Part shown: positions 1-9,448 of the stretch, in pieces
How positions within the stretch are numbered: the stretch's first letter is position 1
Layout: each line of letters opens with the position of its first letter
Source of the DNA: Bacteroidota bacterium
Lineage (GTDB): Bacteria; Bacteroidota; Bacteroidia; Bacteroidales; JAADJA01
Direction of reading: 5' to 3'
NCBI GenBank assembly: GCA_020444515.1
Contig: JAHLKX010000001.1
Coordinates: 124,001 to 188,000 of the forward strand
DNA length: 64,000 bases
The notes under the pieces: generated by a model
What the model was told of the DNA's origin: nothing
Databases searched by the model: none
Seen by the model: only the letters and a program-made list of their open reading frames with translations
Made by a program: the position numbers and the translations under genes

Positions 1-1568
1 GATATTGTTTCTATGTGCTGCAAATATATGATTTGGCCATTGAGCATTACCGGCAGGCCTTAGAGCTTTTTCAGAAAGCCGATAATTATCAGGAGGTTAG
101 CAATCAAATCAATAATATTGGATCAGTTTATTTTAACTGGGGCAAATACAATCTATCCATTGAATACTACAGCCGGTCCTTGAAACTGGATCTTGAACAG
201 GCCGACAGTATTGCTATTTCAATTTCTTATAATAATATCGGAAAGGTTTATGAATCGTGGGGTTATTATGATATCGCCATTGAACATTATCAAAATTCCC
301 TGCAATATCTGGCTGATGGTGCACATCCGTCCCGGAGAGCAGTTCGGTTGAGCAATATCGGAACCTCTTTTTACAAAATGGGAGACTATGATGAAGCCTT
401 AAACTATCTGAATGAAGCCCTTGGCATTGACCAGCTGGTTGGAGACCGTGAAAAGGTTGCCGTTCGCAATAATGAAATTGCCAGTGTGTTGTTTGCTTCC
501 GGTGATCCCTCAACAGCCATTGAATACAATCAGAAAGCGTTGCAATATTTTCGGTCAGTAAACAGAAAGGAATCCCTGTCCATTGTCCTGAAGGATATGG
601 GTGCTTTTAATATAGCCCTGTTGAAGTATGAAGCGGCCGAAAAGTTCCTCAAGGAAAGTCTGGAGATCGCCCATGAGATTGGATCCATGGCAAACGAAAT
701 GGCCACCCTGAAAGTATTGGCCGATCTTTATGAAGTGCAGCGCGAATACAAGCTGGCGATGATGTATCATAAACGTTATGATGATTTGCGCGACACGATA
801 TTCAATGCGCGCATCCATAAGCAACTTGCCAATTACCGGATTCGATATGAAACCGAAAAAAAAGAACAGGAGAATCAATTGCTCAGGAGGGACATTTTGT
901 TTAAGAAAAGAACCCAGCGGACCTTGATCATCATTGGCTCAGCGATTTTTGTGGTTGCCTTGTTGCTTTTCCTCTTGCTGCGTTTAAAAACCAGGACATT
1001 AAAACAATCCCGTCAATTGCACGAGCAAGAGCATAAACTCACTTCGCTCGAACTGGAGAAAAAAGACCTGGAACGACAAAACCTGCAGGATAAAGTTTTT
1101 GCTGAAAAGCAACTGAATCGTTTACAGCGGGAAAAGTATGAGACCGAAATAAAATTGAAGAACAGGGAATTGGTTGCCTCTACCTTGCAATTGGTGAATA
1201 AAAATGAGGTATTATCAGAGATCAAGGATAAGGTAAATCATACCCAAATGGTTTCTGAGACCAGGGCCCATGAAATCGTTCAAATCATAAATCACAATAC
1301 CGATTCCGACCGCAACTGGAAACATTTCATGTTGGAATTTGAGCAGATTCATCCCGGATTTGTTGATCGGATGCGGCGTGTTCATCCTGATTTCAGTGAG
1401 CAATTTATCCGGTTATCCATGCTTTTGCGTATGGAGCTGTCAACCCGTGAGATAGCCCACCTGTTAAGTGTTTCGATCGCGGCTGTAAATAAAAACCGGC
1501 AGCGATTGCGTAAAAAACTAAACCTTGAAGCTGAAGCTAATCTTTCGGATTTTATGAAAACGGTTTGA
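1..1568 (+). CDS. TPR sensor protein with membrane helix and C-terminal HTH (5' partial)
   Basis: The reading frame is open to the left edge and begins inside a TPR helix, so the true start lies outside the window; the GTG at 15 is only the first in-frame start codon. The visible part has at least five tetratricopeptide repeats (about residues 1-270), one hydrophobic membrane helix (about 303-324), a charged coiled coil (about 325-420), and a C-terminal helix-turn-helix resembling LuxR/sigma-region-4 folds (about 460-505, around LSTREIAHLLSVS). This architecture is a common Bacteroidota family of TPR-containing putative regulators, usually with a periplasmic TPR sensor and a cytoplasmic DNA-binding end. 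The ligand and targets are unknown. It is transcribed towards 1822, but a plausible promoter lies between the two, so co-transcription is not implied. Confidence 0.85.
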   Translation, partial: YCFYVLQIYDLAIEHYRQALELFQKADNYQEVSNQINNIGSVYFNWGKYNLSIEYYSRSLKLDLEQADSIAISISYNNIGKVYESWGYYDIAIEHYQNSLQYLADGAHPSRRAVRLSNIGTSFYKMGDYDEALNYLNEALGIDQLVGDREKVAVRNNEIASVLFASGDPSTAIEYNQKALQYFRSVNRKESLSIVLKDMGAFNIALLKYEAAEKFLKESLEIAHEIGSMANEMATLKVLADLYEVQREYKLAMMYHKRYDDLRDTIFNARIHKQLANYRIRYETEKKEQENQLLRRDILFKKRTQRTLIIIGSAIFVVALLLFLLLRLKTRTLKQSRQLHEQEHKLTSLELEKKDLERQNLQDKVFAEKQLNRLQREKYETEIKLKNRELVASTLQLVNKNEVLSEIKDKVNHTQMVSETRAHEIVQIINHNTDSDRNWKHFMLEFEQIHPGFVDRMRRVHPDFSEQFIRLSMLLRMELSTREIAHLLSVSIAAVNKNRQRLRKKLNLEAEANLSDFMKTV

Positions 1569-1751
1569 TATCCTTGAGCCAATATTTTAATCATTCATTT
1601 CATATCGTTGCTGACCAGGAAATTTTACAATCGAATTTCATTGCGCCAATCCTGTACTTTTTATTGATGAAATTCCTGCAGATCATGGTTGGAAGGAGTC
1701 ATACATTTTTGTTTTAAACCGGAAACGATGTATAAATTATTAAAAAAAATC

Positions 1752-1782
1752 TTGATTTATCGAACTTGAATTCATAACTTTA
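1752..1782 (+). promoter_or_regulatory. Putative Bacteroidota-type promoter for the 1822 gene
   Basis: TTG at 1752-1754 and TAACTTTA at 1775-1782, with a 20-nt spacer, are one mismatch from the -33/-7 pattern TTTG-N19-21-TAnnTTTG. They lie 40 nt upstream of the ATG. Identified by eye. Confidence 0.4.
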
Positions 1783-1821
1783 CACTTCTTTAATGATGAA
1801 TGAACTTCATACCAAAATATC

Positions 1822-2799
1822 ATGAAAAAAATTAAGTACCTTTTTCTGATTTTATTTATTCCTATTTTATCAATTGCACAAACAGTCTCTCCTCAAGTTA
1901 TCGCTACTTCAGGTGATTATTTTGAAGGGACGGGTGTTTCATTGAGTTGGACACTGGGGGAACTGGTAACAGAAACCTTTGCAGCCGGGGATATCATTCT
2001 TACACAGGGATTTCAGCAACCCCTTGCGGTTTCGCTACATGGAGTGGATCTCGATCTGATGGTATTCATGGAAGGACCGTTTATTCCTGCCAGTGGCGGA
2101 AACATGAGTACAATATTGAATACCGGTGCAAATATCCCCCTGACACAACCTTATAATCCGACATTGCCCTATTATGATGTTGTCAATCCGGCTGATTTAA
2201 AATGGCTATACAGCGGTACAGAAACTGTAGGGGCAATTCCAGCCGGTGTGGTGGACTGGGTTTTGGTTCAGCTCCGGGAAGCTACCTCGCCAGGCAATGC
2301 TACTTCCGCCACCATCCTGGAAACACAGGCTGCATTCCTAAAAAATGACGGAACCATAGTCGGGCTTGATGGCGTAAGTCCGCTCTATTTTGATGTGACT
2401 TTTACCCAGGATCTATATGCAGTTGTATACCATCGCAATCACCTGGCCATTATTTCTAACTTTCCGCTGACCGAAAGTGGGGGAATGTATACCTATGATT
2501 TCTCATCTTCTGAAAATCAGGTTTATGGAGGAGCCAATGGGCATAAAGAACTGGAGAGCAATATTTGGGGTATGATCGCAGCCGATGGCAATGGAAATGG
2601 CCTCATTCAAAATACAGATGAAACCGCCGTCTGGAAGACCGACCTTGGCAACTCCGGGTATATGGGTGGTGATTTTAATCTGAATGGCCTTACACAGAAT
2701 ACAGATGAAACTGATTACTGGAAAATCAATCTGGGAGCAGGTGGCCAAACGCCCGATAAGTCTGGTAATACAGGCTACAAAAGCCAGGTCCCTGATTAG
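1822..2799 (+). CDS. Small secreted protein made mainly of the recurrent Val-Pro-X C-terminal module
   Basis: 325 residues. A signal peptide (residues 1-20, ending SIAQ) is followed by a short segment typical of Bacteroidota exported proteins (LSWTLGELVTETF, then LTQGFQQP). From about residue 76 to the end lies the module shared with the genes at 17547, 22006, 26825 and 31305. It starts LDLMVFMEGPF, contains VDWVLVQLREA, VVYHRNHLAI and IWGMIAADGNGNG, carries two D-x-N-x-N-G dockerin-like loops, and ends SQVPD. There is no enzymatic domain, so this copy is close to a stand-alone module. The function is unknown. It could be a binding partner, an adhesin, or a remnant whose cargo domain was lost. 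A strong hairpin terminator follows, separating it from 2889. Confidence 0.8.
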   Translation: MKKIKYLFLILFIPILSIAQTVSPQVIATSGDYFEGTGVSLSWTLGELVTETFAAGDIILTQGFQQPLAVSLHGVDLDLMVFMEGPFIPASGGNMSTILNTGANIPLTQPYNPTLPYYDVVNPADLKWLYSGTETVGAIPAGVVDWVLVQLREATSPGNATSATILETQAAFLKNDGTIVGLDGVSPLYFDVTFTQDLYAVVYHRNHLAIISNFPLTESGGMYTYDFSSSENQVYGGANGHKELESNIWGMIAADGNGNGLIQNTDETAVWKTDLGNSGYMGGDFNLNGLTQNTDETDYWKINLGAGGQTPDKSGNTGYKSQVPD

Positions 2800-2846
2800 A
2801 AATTGGTCAAAGACGAAATTCTGACAAGGTAGGAAATTCACGCTGG

Positions 2847-2885
2847 AACCCGGTAAATGTTTACATTTGCCGGGTTAACTTTTTT
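2847..2885 (+). terminator. Rho-independent terminator
   Basis: Inverted repeat AACCCGGTAAATG / CATTTGCCGGGTT (2847-2876) with a 4-nt loop, followed by a T run at 2880-2885. It sits between the genes at 1822 and 2889 on the plus strand and ends three bases before the ATG of the next gene. Confidence 0.8.
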
Positions 2886-2888
2886 ATC

Positions 2889-4262
2889 ATGCGATATTTT
2901 ATATTACTTGGCATTTTCTGTTTGCCTTCCTGGCTTATTTCACAAGAACATACCTTCCAGGTCACTTTGAAAAACCTGCCTGAAAAGGAGATTTACCTGG
3001 CTGATTTTTACGGAGATAAAAATACTTTTGTTGATACCACGATCACAGATACTGCAGGTTATGCAGCATTTACCTTGAAGGAAAACCTGCCTGCCGGAAT
3101 GTTCCGTGTTTTCCTGGATAAGAATATATTTTTTGATGTGGTTTATAACAAAGAAGACATCCTGATAACATCCGATATGGAGGATCTTTATGAAAGCCTG
3201 GTTGTCGAGGAATCGGAAGAGAATAAGATCTATTATGATTTTCTGAGACGAATGAACAATTACAATCGTAAATTCGATCTATTGGCCCCAGTCAATGATT
3301 ATTATCCAAGGGATGATACGTTTTTTATATTAGCCAGACAGGAATATATTTTAGTACAATCCAACATGATCGGCTGGATTGATTCCATTGTGGAAGCCCA
3401 TCCTGATAAATGGGTAACAAAGATCATTCGACAAAGAAAACCGCTTTATTTTGATCCTTCATTGAATGAATTTGGAAGACGGGAATATGCGAAGGATCAT
3501 TTTTTCGATTTTGTCGATTTTACCGATGTAGATCTCATAAGGAGCAATGTCTACAGCAGTATGGCCATTGAATACATGTCGCTTTTCAGCAATCCAAATA
3601 TGAACCAGGACCAACTGCAGGATGAGTTCATCAAAGCCGTTGATAAAATCATGTTTGAGTCGATGGACAACAATATGGTTTATCAGTTCATGGTCGAATA
3701 CATGGTGGGTGGATTCGAAAAGTATCACTTTGATAAAGTGTTGGACTATATCGCGGAGAACTATGCTCCTGATCAGTGCGAAAATGAAGATGCTGCCACT
3801 GATTTGCAAACACGGTTAAAGAAATATGCTGAATTGTCGGTTGGCAAAAAAGCACCCGCTATTGAAATGATGGATCAGGAAGGTAAACCGGTTTCGCTCA
3901 ATGCGATAAAATCAAACTATACACTGATCATCTTCTGGGCAAGTACCTGTCCGCATTGCATGCAAACGCTTCCAGAAATAGAAAAACTGTACGAGAGCAG
4001 TTTGAAAACAAAACAGCTTGCCATCCTCTCCGTTTCACTGGATACTGATAGAGCCGCCTGGGGGGAAGCCCTGGAAGGTCATTATAAGGAATGGATCAAT
4101 GCCTCCGAATTAAAAGGCTGGAATACCAGTGCGGCTGTAGATTATAATGTATATGCCACTCCAACAATGTTCTTGTTGGATGCAGATAAATCCATCATTG
4201 CTAAACCCATCACGCTTGGGGAATTAAAGGCGGCCCTGATCAAAGAAAACCTGTTGCGTTAG
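2889..4262 (+). CDS. TlpA/ResA-like thioredoxin-fold protein with N-terminal DUF4369-type region
   Basis: 457 residues with an N-terminal signal peptide (ending LIS-QE). The N-terminal third resembles the DUF4369/beta-sandwich region often fused to Bacteroidota thiol-disulfide proteins. The middle is helical, and the C-terminal third (about 320-457) is a thioredoxin fold with the redox motif CPHC at Cys354-Cys357 in WASTCPHCMQTLPE, plus the cis-Pro region YATPTMFLLD. Such proteins reduce or shuffle disulfides in the periplasm, often during cytochrome c maturation or stress; the partner is not known. The window encodes secreted cytochromes (26825, 29354), so a haem-maturation role is possible but not shown. 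The stop is 4 bp from the convergent 3' end of the 4267 gene. Confidence 0.85.
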   Translation: MRYFILLGIFCLPSWLISQEHTFQVTLKNLPEKEIYLADFYGDKNTFVDTTITDTAGYAAFTLKENLPAGMFRVFLDKNIFFDVVYNKEDILITSDMEDLYESLVVEESEENKIYYDFLRRMNNYNRKFDLLAPVNDYYPRDDTFFILARQEYILVQSNMIGWIDSIVEAHPDKWVTKIIRQRKPLYFDPSLNEFGRREYAKDHFFDFVDFTDVDLIRSNVYSSMAIEYMSLFSNPNMNQDQLQDEFIKAVDKIMFESMDNNMVYQFMVEYMVGGFEKYHFDKVLDYIAENYAPDQCENEDAATDLQTRLKKYAELSVGKKAPAIEMMDQEGKPVSLNAIKSNYTLIIFWASTCPHCMQTLPEIEKLYESSLKTKQLAILSVSLDTDRAAWGEALEGHYKEWINASELKGWNTSAAVDYNVYATPTMFLLDADKSIIAKPITLGELKAALIKENLLR

Positions 4263-4266
4263 GCAG

Positions 4267-6231
4267 TTATTTTTCAATGATGACAAATTCTGTTCTCCGG
4301 TTCCTGGCCCGACCCTCTTTGGATGCATTGGAGACAATGGGTTTCGTTTCACCATAGCCTTTATATTGTATCTGTGAAGAAGGGATGCCCAGGTGAATGA
4401 GATGATCATATACAGCCCTTGCCCTTTTTTCCGACAGGATCAGGTTATCCTGGTTGTTGCCGATATTGTCGGTGTGGCCTTCAATGGAGACTTTCAGGTT
4501 TGGATTTTCCTGCAAAAAGGCCTTAAATTCCTCGATCACCACTTCGGATTCAGGTCGTAATTCAAATGAATTGAAATCGAAATAAATATCATTCAGGCGG
4601 TATGACATACCAACTTCGATGGGCCGCAGGTTGACGAGCAACTCAATGGGGGAGTTGTATCGTGGATCGATGCGGGCAAGGTATTTTGATTCCTGTACAT
4701 ACCCTTTCCGCTTAACGGTCATGATAAAATCATTGCGAAATGGGAGTGCGGCCACATATTCACCGGTGGTTGTATCAACCGGCACATGGGTCACTTTTTT
4801 GGTTTCCACATTTTTTAATTCTACACGGGTATCTGCAAACCCTTCATCACCATTTTCTTCAACTTTTCCTTTAACGAACAATACTTTTTCAGGACGGGCT
4901 TCTTCATAAAGATCAAAATAATAAAGATCCCAACCTCCGACACCGTTATATTTGTTGGATGCAAAATAGCCATAATGCCCATCCGTACTCACAAAAAATC
5001 CCACATCGTCATCGAAGGAGTTGATCGGGTACCCAATATTTTTGGGTTCTTCCCATGAACCATCCATTTTGAGTTTGGTGAAGAAGATATCATATCCGCC
5101 CAATCCCATCAATCCATCAGAAGAAAAATAAAGTGTTTGACTATCCGTATGGATAAACGGAGATTTCTCGTTTCCCGGACTATTGATGGTCGGCCCGAGG
5201 TTTTCTGGATATCTCCATTGACCCGATGAATCACGCGTGGTTCTATAAATGTCATAACCTCCGTAACCTCCCTCGCGATCACTCACAAAATAAAGGGTGT
5301 TGCCATCGGAAGTGATGGAGGGTTGTGAATCCCAGGAATCGGGTAGGTTTACCTTCGGACTGATGCTCTCAATGGAGCTCCAGCCTCCATTTGTTTTTTC
5401 AGAAAAACAAATATCACAGTTATAATATGTGTTACCCCTGGAATACTGGCAGAGTGTGTAAAACAATTGCTTGTTGTCGATGGTCAGTGTCGCTCCGCCT
5501 TCATTATCATTTCGGTTGAATGGGTCGGGCATCATGGCCCCTTGTGAAAAGTTGTCTTCGATTCGGTAACTGTACATGAATCGTTCCTTATACCTAACCT
5601 GCGGTGTTATATCATCACGGCGGGGTGGAATCCGAATTCGCCGGGTAAACAGAGCCATTTCATTATCCGGGGATATGATGGGTAAATATTCGTCCATTGG
5701 GGTTGAGATGCCCGGAACAGGTGTGGGATTAAAAGGTACCGGGTTGCTGAGTGTTTCATCATAAAATTTGGAATATTCAAGCAGTTGGATGGCTTCATCA
5801 TAATCTTCATCGGTCCTGATCAAGTCCACATCCTCCAGGAAATGACTGATGTAATCTACCGTTTGAGCATATTCTCCGGCACCATATGCGATGCGGGCGA
5901 GGTGATAGTATGCATAAATATCATATGAAGGACACAAGCGGATCACCGCATTGAAATTTTCCCGGGCTGCATTGAGGTTCATCCGGCTGTCGTCGATATA
6001 GATCAATCCCAATAATAAATATGCATCCACATAATCCGGTTCATTCCTGATAACTTCATTGAGGCTTTTAATGGCCTCTGAATAATCATAGGAGCGGTAA
6101 GATCTGATAGCCTTCTCGAAAATTTTATCCGTCCGGTTATTGTGGTATTCTGGACATTCTGTATCCGATTGTCCCAAAGCATGGGTTGTAGTATACGTGA
6201 CAAAGAAAAGGATTAGGATGTAAACCAGCAT
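4267..6231 (-). CDS. PorE-like OmpA-family protein: TPR, PD40 propeller, carboxypeptidase-regulatory-like, OmpA
   Basis: From the ATG at 6231 it is 654 residues with a signal peptide (MLVYILILFFVTYTTT, cleaved near ALGQ). The frame continues upstream to an ATG at 6324 and a TTG at 6393 that overlaps the AsmA stop (TTGA), but those starts bury the signal peptide. Domain order: TPRs; a PD40/WD40-like beta-propeller with repeated YFVSDREGGYGG-, YFSSDGLMGLGG- and YFASNKYNGVGG-type blades; a beta-sandwich with the carboxypeptidase-regulatory fold (KGKVEENGDEGFADT...); and a C-terminal OmpA peptidoglycan-binding domain (SIEGHTDNIG, with RARNRRTEFVI near the end). This is the domain order of PorE, a T9SS-associated protein of Porphyromonas that links the machinery to peptidoglycan. 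Orthology is inferred from architecture only; many Bacteroidota have several paralogues. Confidence 0.85.
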   Translation of the reverse strand: MLVYILILFFVTYTTTHALGQSDTECPEYHNNRTDKIFEKAIRSYRSYDYSEAIKSLNEVIRNEPDYVDAYLLLGLIYIDDSRMNLNAARENFNAVIRLCPSYDIYAYYHLARIAYGAGEYAQTVDYISHFLEDVDLIRTDEDYDEAIQLLEYSKFYDETLSNPVPFNPTPVPGISTPMDEYLPIISPDNEMALFTRRIRIPPRRDDITPQVRYKERFMYSYRIEDNFSQGAMMPDPFNRNDNEGGATLTIDNKQLFYTLCQYSRGNTYYNCDICFSEKTNGGWSSIESISPKVNLPDSWDSQPSITSDGNTLYFVSDREGGYGGYDIYRTTRDSSGQWRYPENLGPTINSPGNEKSPFIHTDSQTLYFSSDGLMGLGGYDIFFTKLKMDGSWEEPKNIGYPINSFDDDVGFFVSTDGHYGYFASNKYNGVGGWDLYYFDLYEEARPEKVLFVKGKVEENGDEGFADTRVELKNVETKKVTHVPVDTTTGEYVAALPFRNDFIMTVKRKGYVQESKYLARIDPRYNSPIELLVNLRPIEVGMSYRLNDIYFDFNSFELRPESEVVIEEFKAFLQENPNLKVSIEGHTDNIGNNQDNLILSEKRARAVYDHLIHLGIPSSQIQYKGYGETKPIVSNASKEGRARNRRTEFVIIEK

Positions 6232-6389
6232 CGACAAAAGGCAATGACCCTTTTTGTTCAGTTCTCCGAGGAGAACCTTTGATTTTATTCTTTGCGGTAA
6301 ACCCGATCCGTTATTTGAGTACATATGCACCACCGGTAGATTGATCCAGCTAATATACAACAGCCGAAACAATTGGTGGCGTTTCTTTA

Positions 6390-9254
6390 TCAATTTCCTT
6401 TTAATATTTGATCAGCTTCATTATTTGCCTTTTGTTTCAACGCAGCCGCTTCTTTTTTCGCTTTGTTTACCAGGGCATTGGCATTGTCGTCAGCCTCTTT
6501 GGTAACATTATTGGCCTGTTTATCTGCTTCCTGCCTGATCTTTTTAGCCGACTCTTTAGCAGCTGCTTCAGCAAGAAATCCTTTCTTTTTGCCTTCTTCT
6601 TCGACTTTTTTTGCTTGCTTATCTGCCTCATCCCGTATGGTCTTTGCCGTTTCCGCAGCAGTTTTGCGGATGGCCTCCGCTTGCTTTTCTGCCTCAGCGA
6701 TGAGCTTTTTGGCCTGAGCATCGGCATCGGCGATGATTTTATCAGCTTTTTCCCTGGCCTCTTTGGTAATTTCTTCTTTTTTCTTCTCGATTTCTTCTTT
6801 CACTTGTTGCTTGACATCTTCCACAGCGCTTTTGGAGGACTCCCCAAAAGCAGTTTTGATTTTGGGGTCTATGAGGGTACCTCCAATGGAAATGTCGACT
6901 GAAACATTGTCACCAAGACTAAAGTTCGCACCCTTCGCATTGGCTTGTGTCACAAGGTTAGATAGAACTTCATTGGCGGCACTCCCCAATTCAGCCCGGG
7001 GTACATTCAAATCCATGGCATAGTCAATGGATTGATCCAATGCAGTCCAACCTGCAATGTTGGCTTTGAAATTGTCATATTTCAGATCAAAAGGTTCAAC
7101 CATGATCTTACCATCTACAAACTCGAACTCAATGCGTATCTTATCGACATCCATTCGTTTGAGTTTTTCAATTTTCAGGGCATCGGCTATTTTATTCAGA
7201 GAATTGACATTTTCAATGGTCACTTTCGAAGTACTTAATTCACCCCCTCCCGTCATGGTCTCGTAAAGCGGCATCATGTCGGGACCCAATTTGGCATTGA
7301 GATCAAACCTGGTATTCATGTTGCCTTTTATTTTTTCTGCAATGGGTGCATATTGAGAAACAATATCAAAGGTTTGATAGGCCTGCTGAATATCAATGTT
7401 TTTCATGTCGAAATCAAATGCAAAGTTCGGGTTGTCTGGTTCAGCAGTACTGTATTTCCCAGAGAGGGCCATTTCACCACTCAATAAATTCATGCTCAGT
7501 TTATCAAGGATCACCTGCTGATCTTTCACAAAGAGGCGTCCTCCAACATTTTCCATTTCGATATTATCAAAGATCAGTTTCATGAAGGTTGTTTTCATCG
7601 TAAAATCAATATTGGCCGGAACTTCAATCACCGATAGGGTTGTGGTGTCTGTCTCCGCTGGGCTCTCTTCTATTGATTCATCGGTTTCAGGCATAAAGTC
7701 GTTGAGGTTGAAATAGGTTGAATAAGTTGTGAGTGTTCCTTGAAGGGGTTCATCCTTGAGGGCATAAGCCAGATAGTTTTCAATTCTACCGTCTGCATTA
7801 AAATCATTGCGGCCTATTCTGGATTTAAAAGAAACCAGGTCGAGGTAACGGGGTGAAAAATTTAACTGGGCATTGCTGATCTCCATGCGCTCCTTCAGCA
7901 GATTGCTTTGATAATCAAATCCCTTTATAAGCAACGACCCGATTGCGGTAAAATCTTCATAGTTCTCATTTTCAACGGCAGATAATTTACCCTCCAGGGT
8001 AACATCCATATTGAATGTGCCCTTCATGGATTCACCTTCCTCCAGCGGGTAAAACTCACCAATACCTGCCAGGTCAATGGTCCCTCTCAATCGTGCCCTG
8101 ATATCGGGATCTGACACAGGGGTTTTCAGCAAAAGGCTCATGTCAAAAGGATTTTGGCCGAGCTCCATGTGAAATTTTGAAACATCAACAATGGTGTTAT
8201 CTGCATCTCCTCCGGGACTGGTTATTTTTGTGCGAATATTGATGTTCCTGACAGATTGAGGAAGGTCAGGATATTTGAACATGGCCTCATCAACGGTTAA
8301 ATTAACTTCAAATGCGGGGAGAGACTGATCATTGTAAACTCCTTTAACATAACCTGTCAGGCCCAGTTTGCCATTCGTTTGAATACTGGCAAAATCCTGG
8401 GTATAAATGGCCGGTACGAGTGACAGGAAATGTTTGAAATCAGTCTGAGGTGCATTGAATGTGAGAATGAGATTATACCCGTCTGCGAGCATGGAAACTG
8501 AACCGTCGAATGATAGAGCCAGTTCATTGATTTTGAGTTCGTTTCTATTCAGGGTGTAAATTTCATTTTTCAGATCCGCATCGATGTCTGCATCGTAATG
8601 AAGTTTGGTTTTATTCAGGTATGGGATGCCCTCATAAATAATTGTAAATTTATCAGCCGTGGTTTTGGTGCGAAGGATGGTTGCATCGGCTGTCAAGTCT
8701 CCATTCAGCCTATGATTCATCCCTTTCAGTTCCACGTATGTGTTAAGCTCGGCATCATCATAAACAATGGTTGCATTGGATATAATCACGTTTTTCAAGG
8801 ACAGGGTAAAAGGGGAAGCTTCCTCATCCGTTGTTGCGGTCGTTTCTTCACCGGTAGATTCGATGGCAATATCATAATTGGCTTCTCCTGTTTTAAGCAC
8901 TTTAACATGTACTTTTGCATTGTCAATGCCGATCCTTGAAATCTGATATTTATCTCCGGATATAACGGTCATCAAGTCAATTGTGATGTCAATATTCCCA
9001 ATGTTGGCAAGTGTGTCGCCTTCAAAATCATCCACTCCAGATATGATCAATCCCTCAATGCCAAAATTGAAATTGGGAAAACTTTTGAAAAGTGAAAGAC
9101 TGAAATCAGCAAACTCAACCTTTGCATTAACATTTTTATTGATTTCGGTTTTTGCAATTTCCACCAATTTACCCTTAAAAATAATGGGCAATAGTAAGGC
9201 TGCCACAATGATGATCACGATGATGATCCCCAATATTTTTAGAAAAGTTTTCAT
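6390..9254 (-). CDS. AsmA-family envelope protein with long C-terminal coiled coil
   Basis: 954 residues with one N-terminal membrane anchor (residues 5-27, rich in I/V/L), then an AsmA-type beta-rich repeat region up to about residue 800. The AsmA/DUF748 superfamily includes bridge-like inner-membrane proteins implicated in phospholipid transport and outer-membrane assembly. The last ~150 residues are a highly charged Ala/Lys/Glu helix with many ADKQAKK/AEKQAEA-like heptads, an unusual extension for the family. The upstream neighbour at 4267 is on the same strand and may be co-transcribed. A role in envelope lipid transport is inferred from the family. Confidence 0.85.
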   Translation of the reverse strand: MKTFLKILGIIIVIIIVAALLLPIIFKGKLVEIAKTEINKNVNAKVEFADFSLSLFKSFPNFNFGIEGLIISGVDDFEGDTLANIGNIDITIDLMTVISGDKYQISRIGIDNAKVHVKVLKTGEANYDIAIESTGEETTATTDEEASPFTLSLKNVIISNATIVYDDAELNTYVELKGMNHRLNGDLTADATILRTKTTADKFTIIYEGIPYLNKTKLHYDADIDADLKNEIYTLNRNELKINELALSFDGSVSMLADGYNLILTFNAPQTDFKHFLSLVPAIYTQDFASIQTNGKLGLTGYVKGVYNDQSLPAFEVNLTVDEAMFKYPDLPQSVRNINIRTKITSPGGDADNTIVDVSKFHMELGQNPFDMSLLLKTPVSDPDIRARLRGTIDLAGIGEFYPLEEGESMKGTFNMDVTLEGKLSAVENENYEDFTAIGSLLIKGFDYQSNLLKERMEISNAQLNFSPRYLDLVSFKSRIGRNDFNADGRIENYLAYALKDEPLQGTLTTYSTYFNLNDFMPETDESIEESPAETDTTTLSVIEVPANIDFTMKTTFMKLIFDNIEMENVGGRLFVKDQQVILDKLSMNLLSGEMALSGKYSTAEPDNPNFAFDFDMKNIDIQQAYQTFDIVSQYAPIAEKIKGNMNTRFDLNAKLGPDMMPLYETMTGGGELSTSKVTIENVNSLNKIADALKIEKLKRMDVDKIRIEFEFVDGKIMVEPFDLKYDNFKANIAGWTALDQSIDYAMDLNVPRAELGSAANEVLSNLVTQANAKGANFSLGDNVSVDISIGGTLIDPKIKTAFGESSKSAVEDVKQQVKEEIEKKKEEITKEAREKADKIIADADAQAKKLIAEAEKQAEAIRKTAAETAKTIRDEADKQAKKVEEEGKKKGFLAEAAAKESAKKIRQEADKQANNVTKEADDNANALVNKAKKEAAALKQKANNEADQILKGN

Positions 9255-9448
9255 GTGCTTTATATTTTATATTTATTAATCGCTAATATTTGATTTGGTA
9301 TAACCGCCGCCTGCTTGTACAAAATTATCACTTGTTTAATCACAATGTGTTGATTCCCGTAATATTTTTTTAGGTGTTCTGTCAATCAAAGTAAAAAAGC
9401 CTTTATAATCTAACCAATAACACCTTCCATTGTTTGAAAAACATGGAA

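Noticed and set aside
6232..6393. Longer start (TTG at 6393, overlapping the AsmA stop) for the PorE-like gene
   Set aside because: The overlap TTGA is tempting, but the added residues put a hydrophilic 54-residue stretch before a clear signal peptide.
6408..6902. 164-residue plus-strand open frame opposite the AsmA gene
   Set aside because: It lies entirely antisense to the low-complexity coiled-coil coding region, which gives long Phe/Leu-rich frames by base composition; no recognisable domain.
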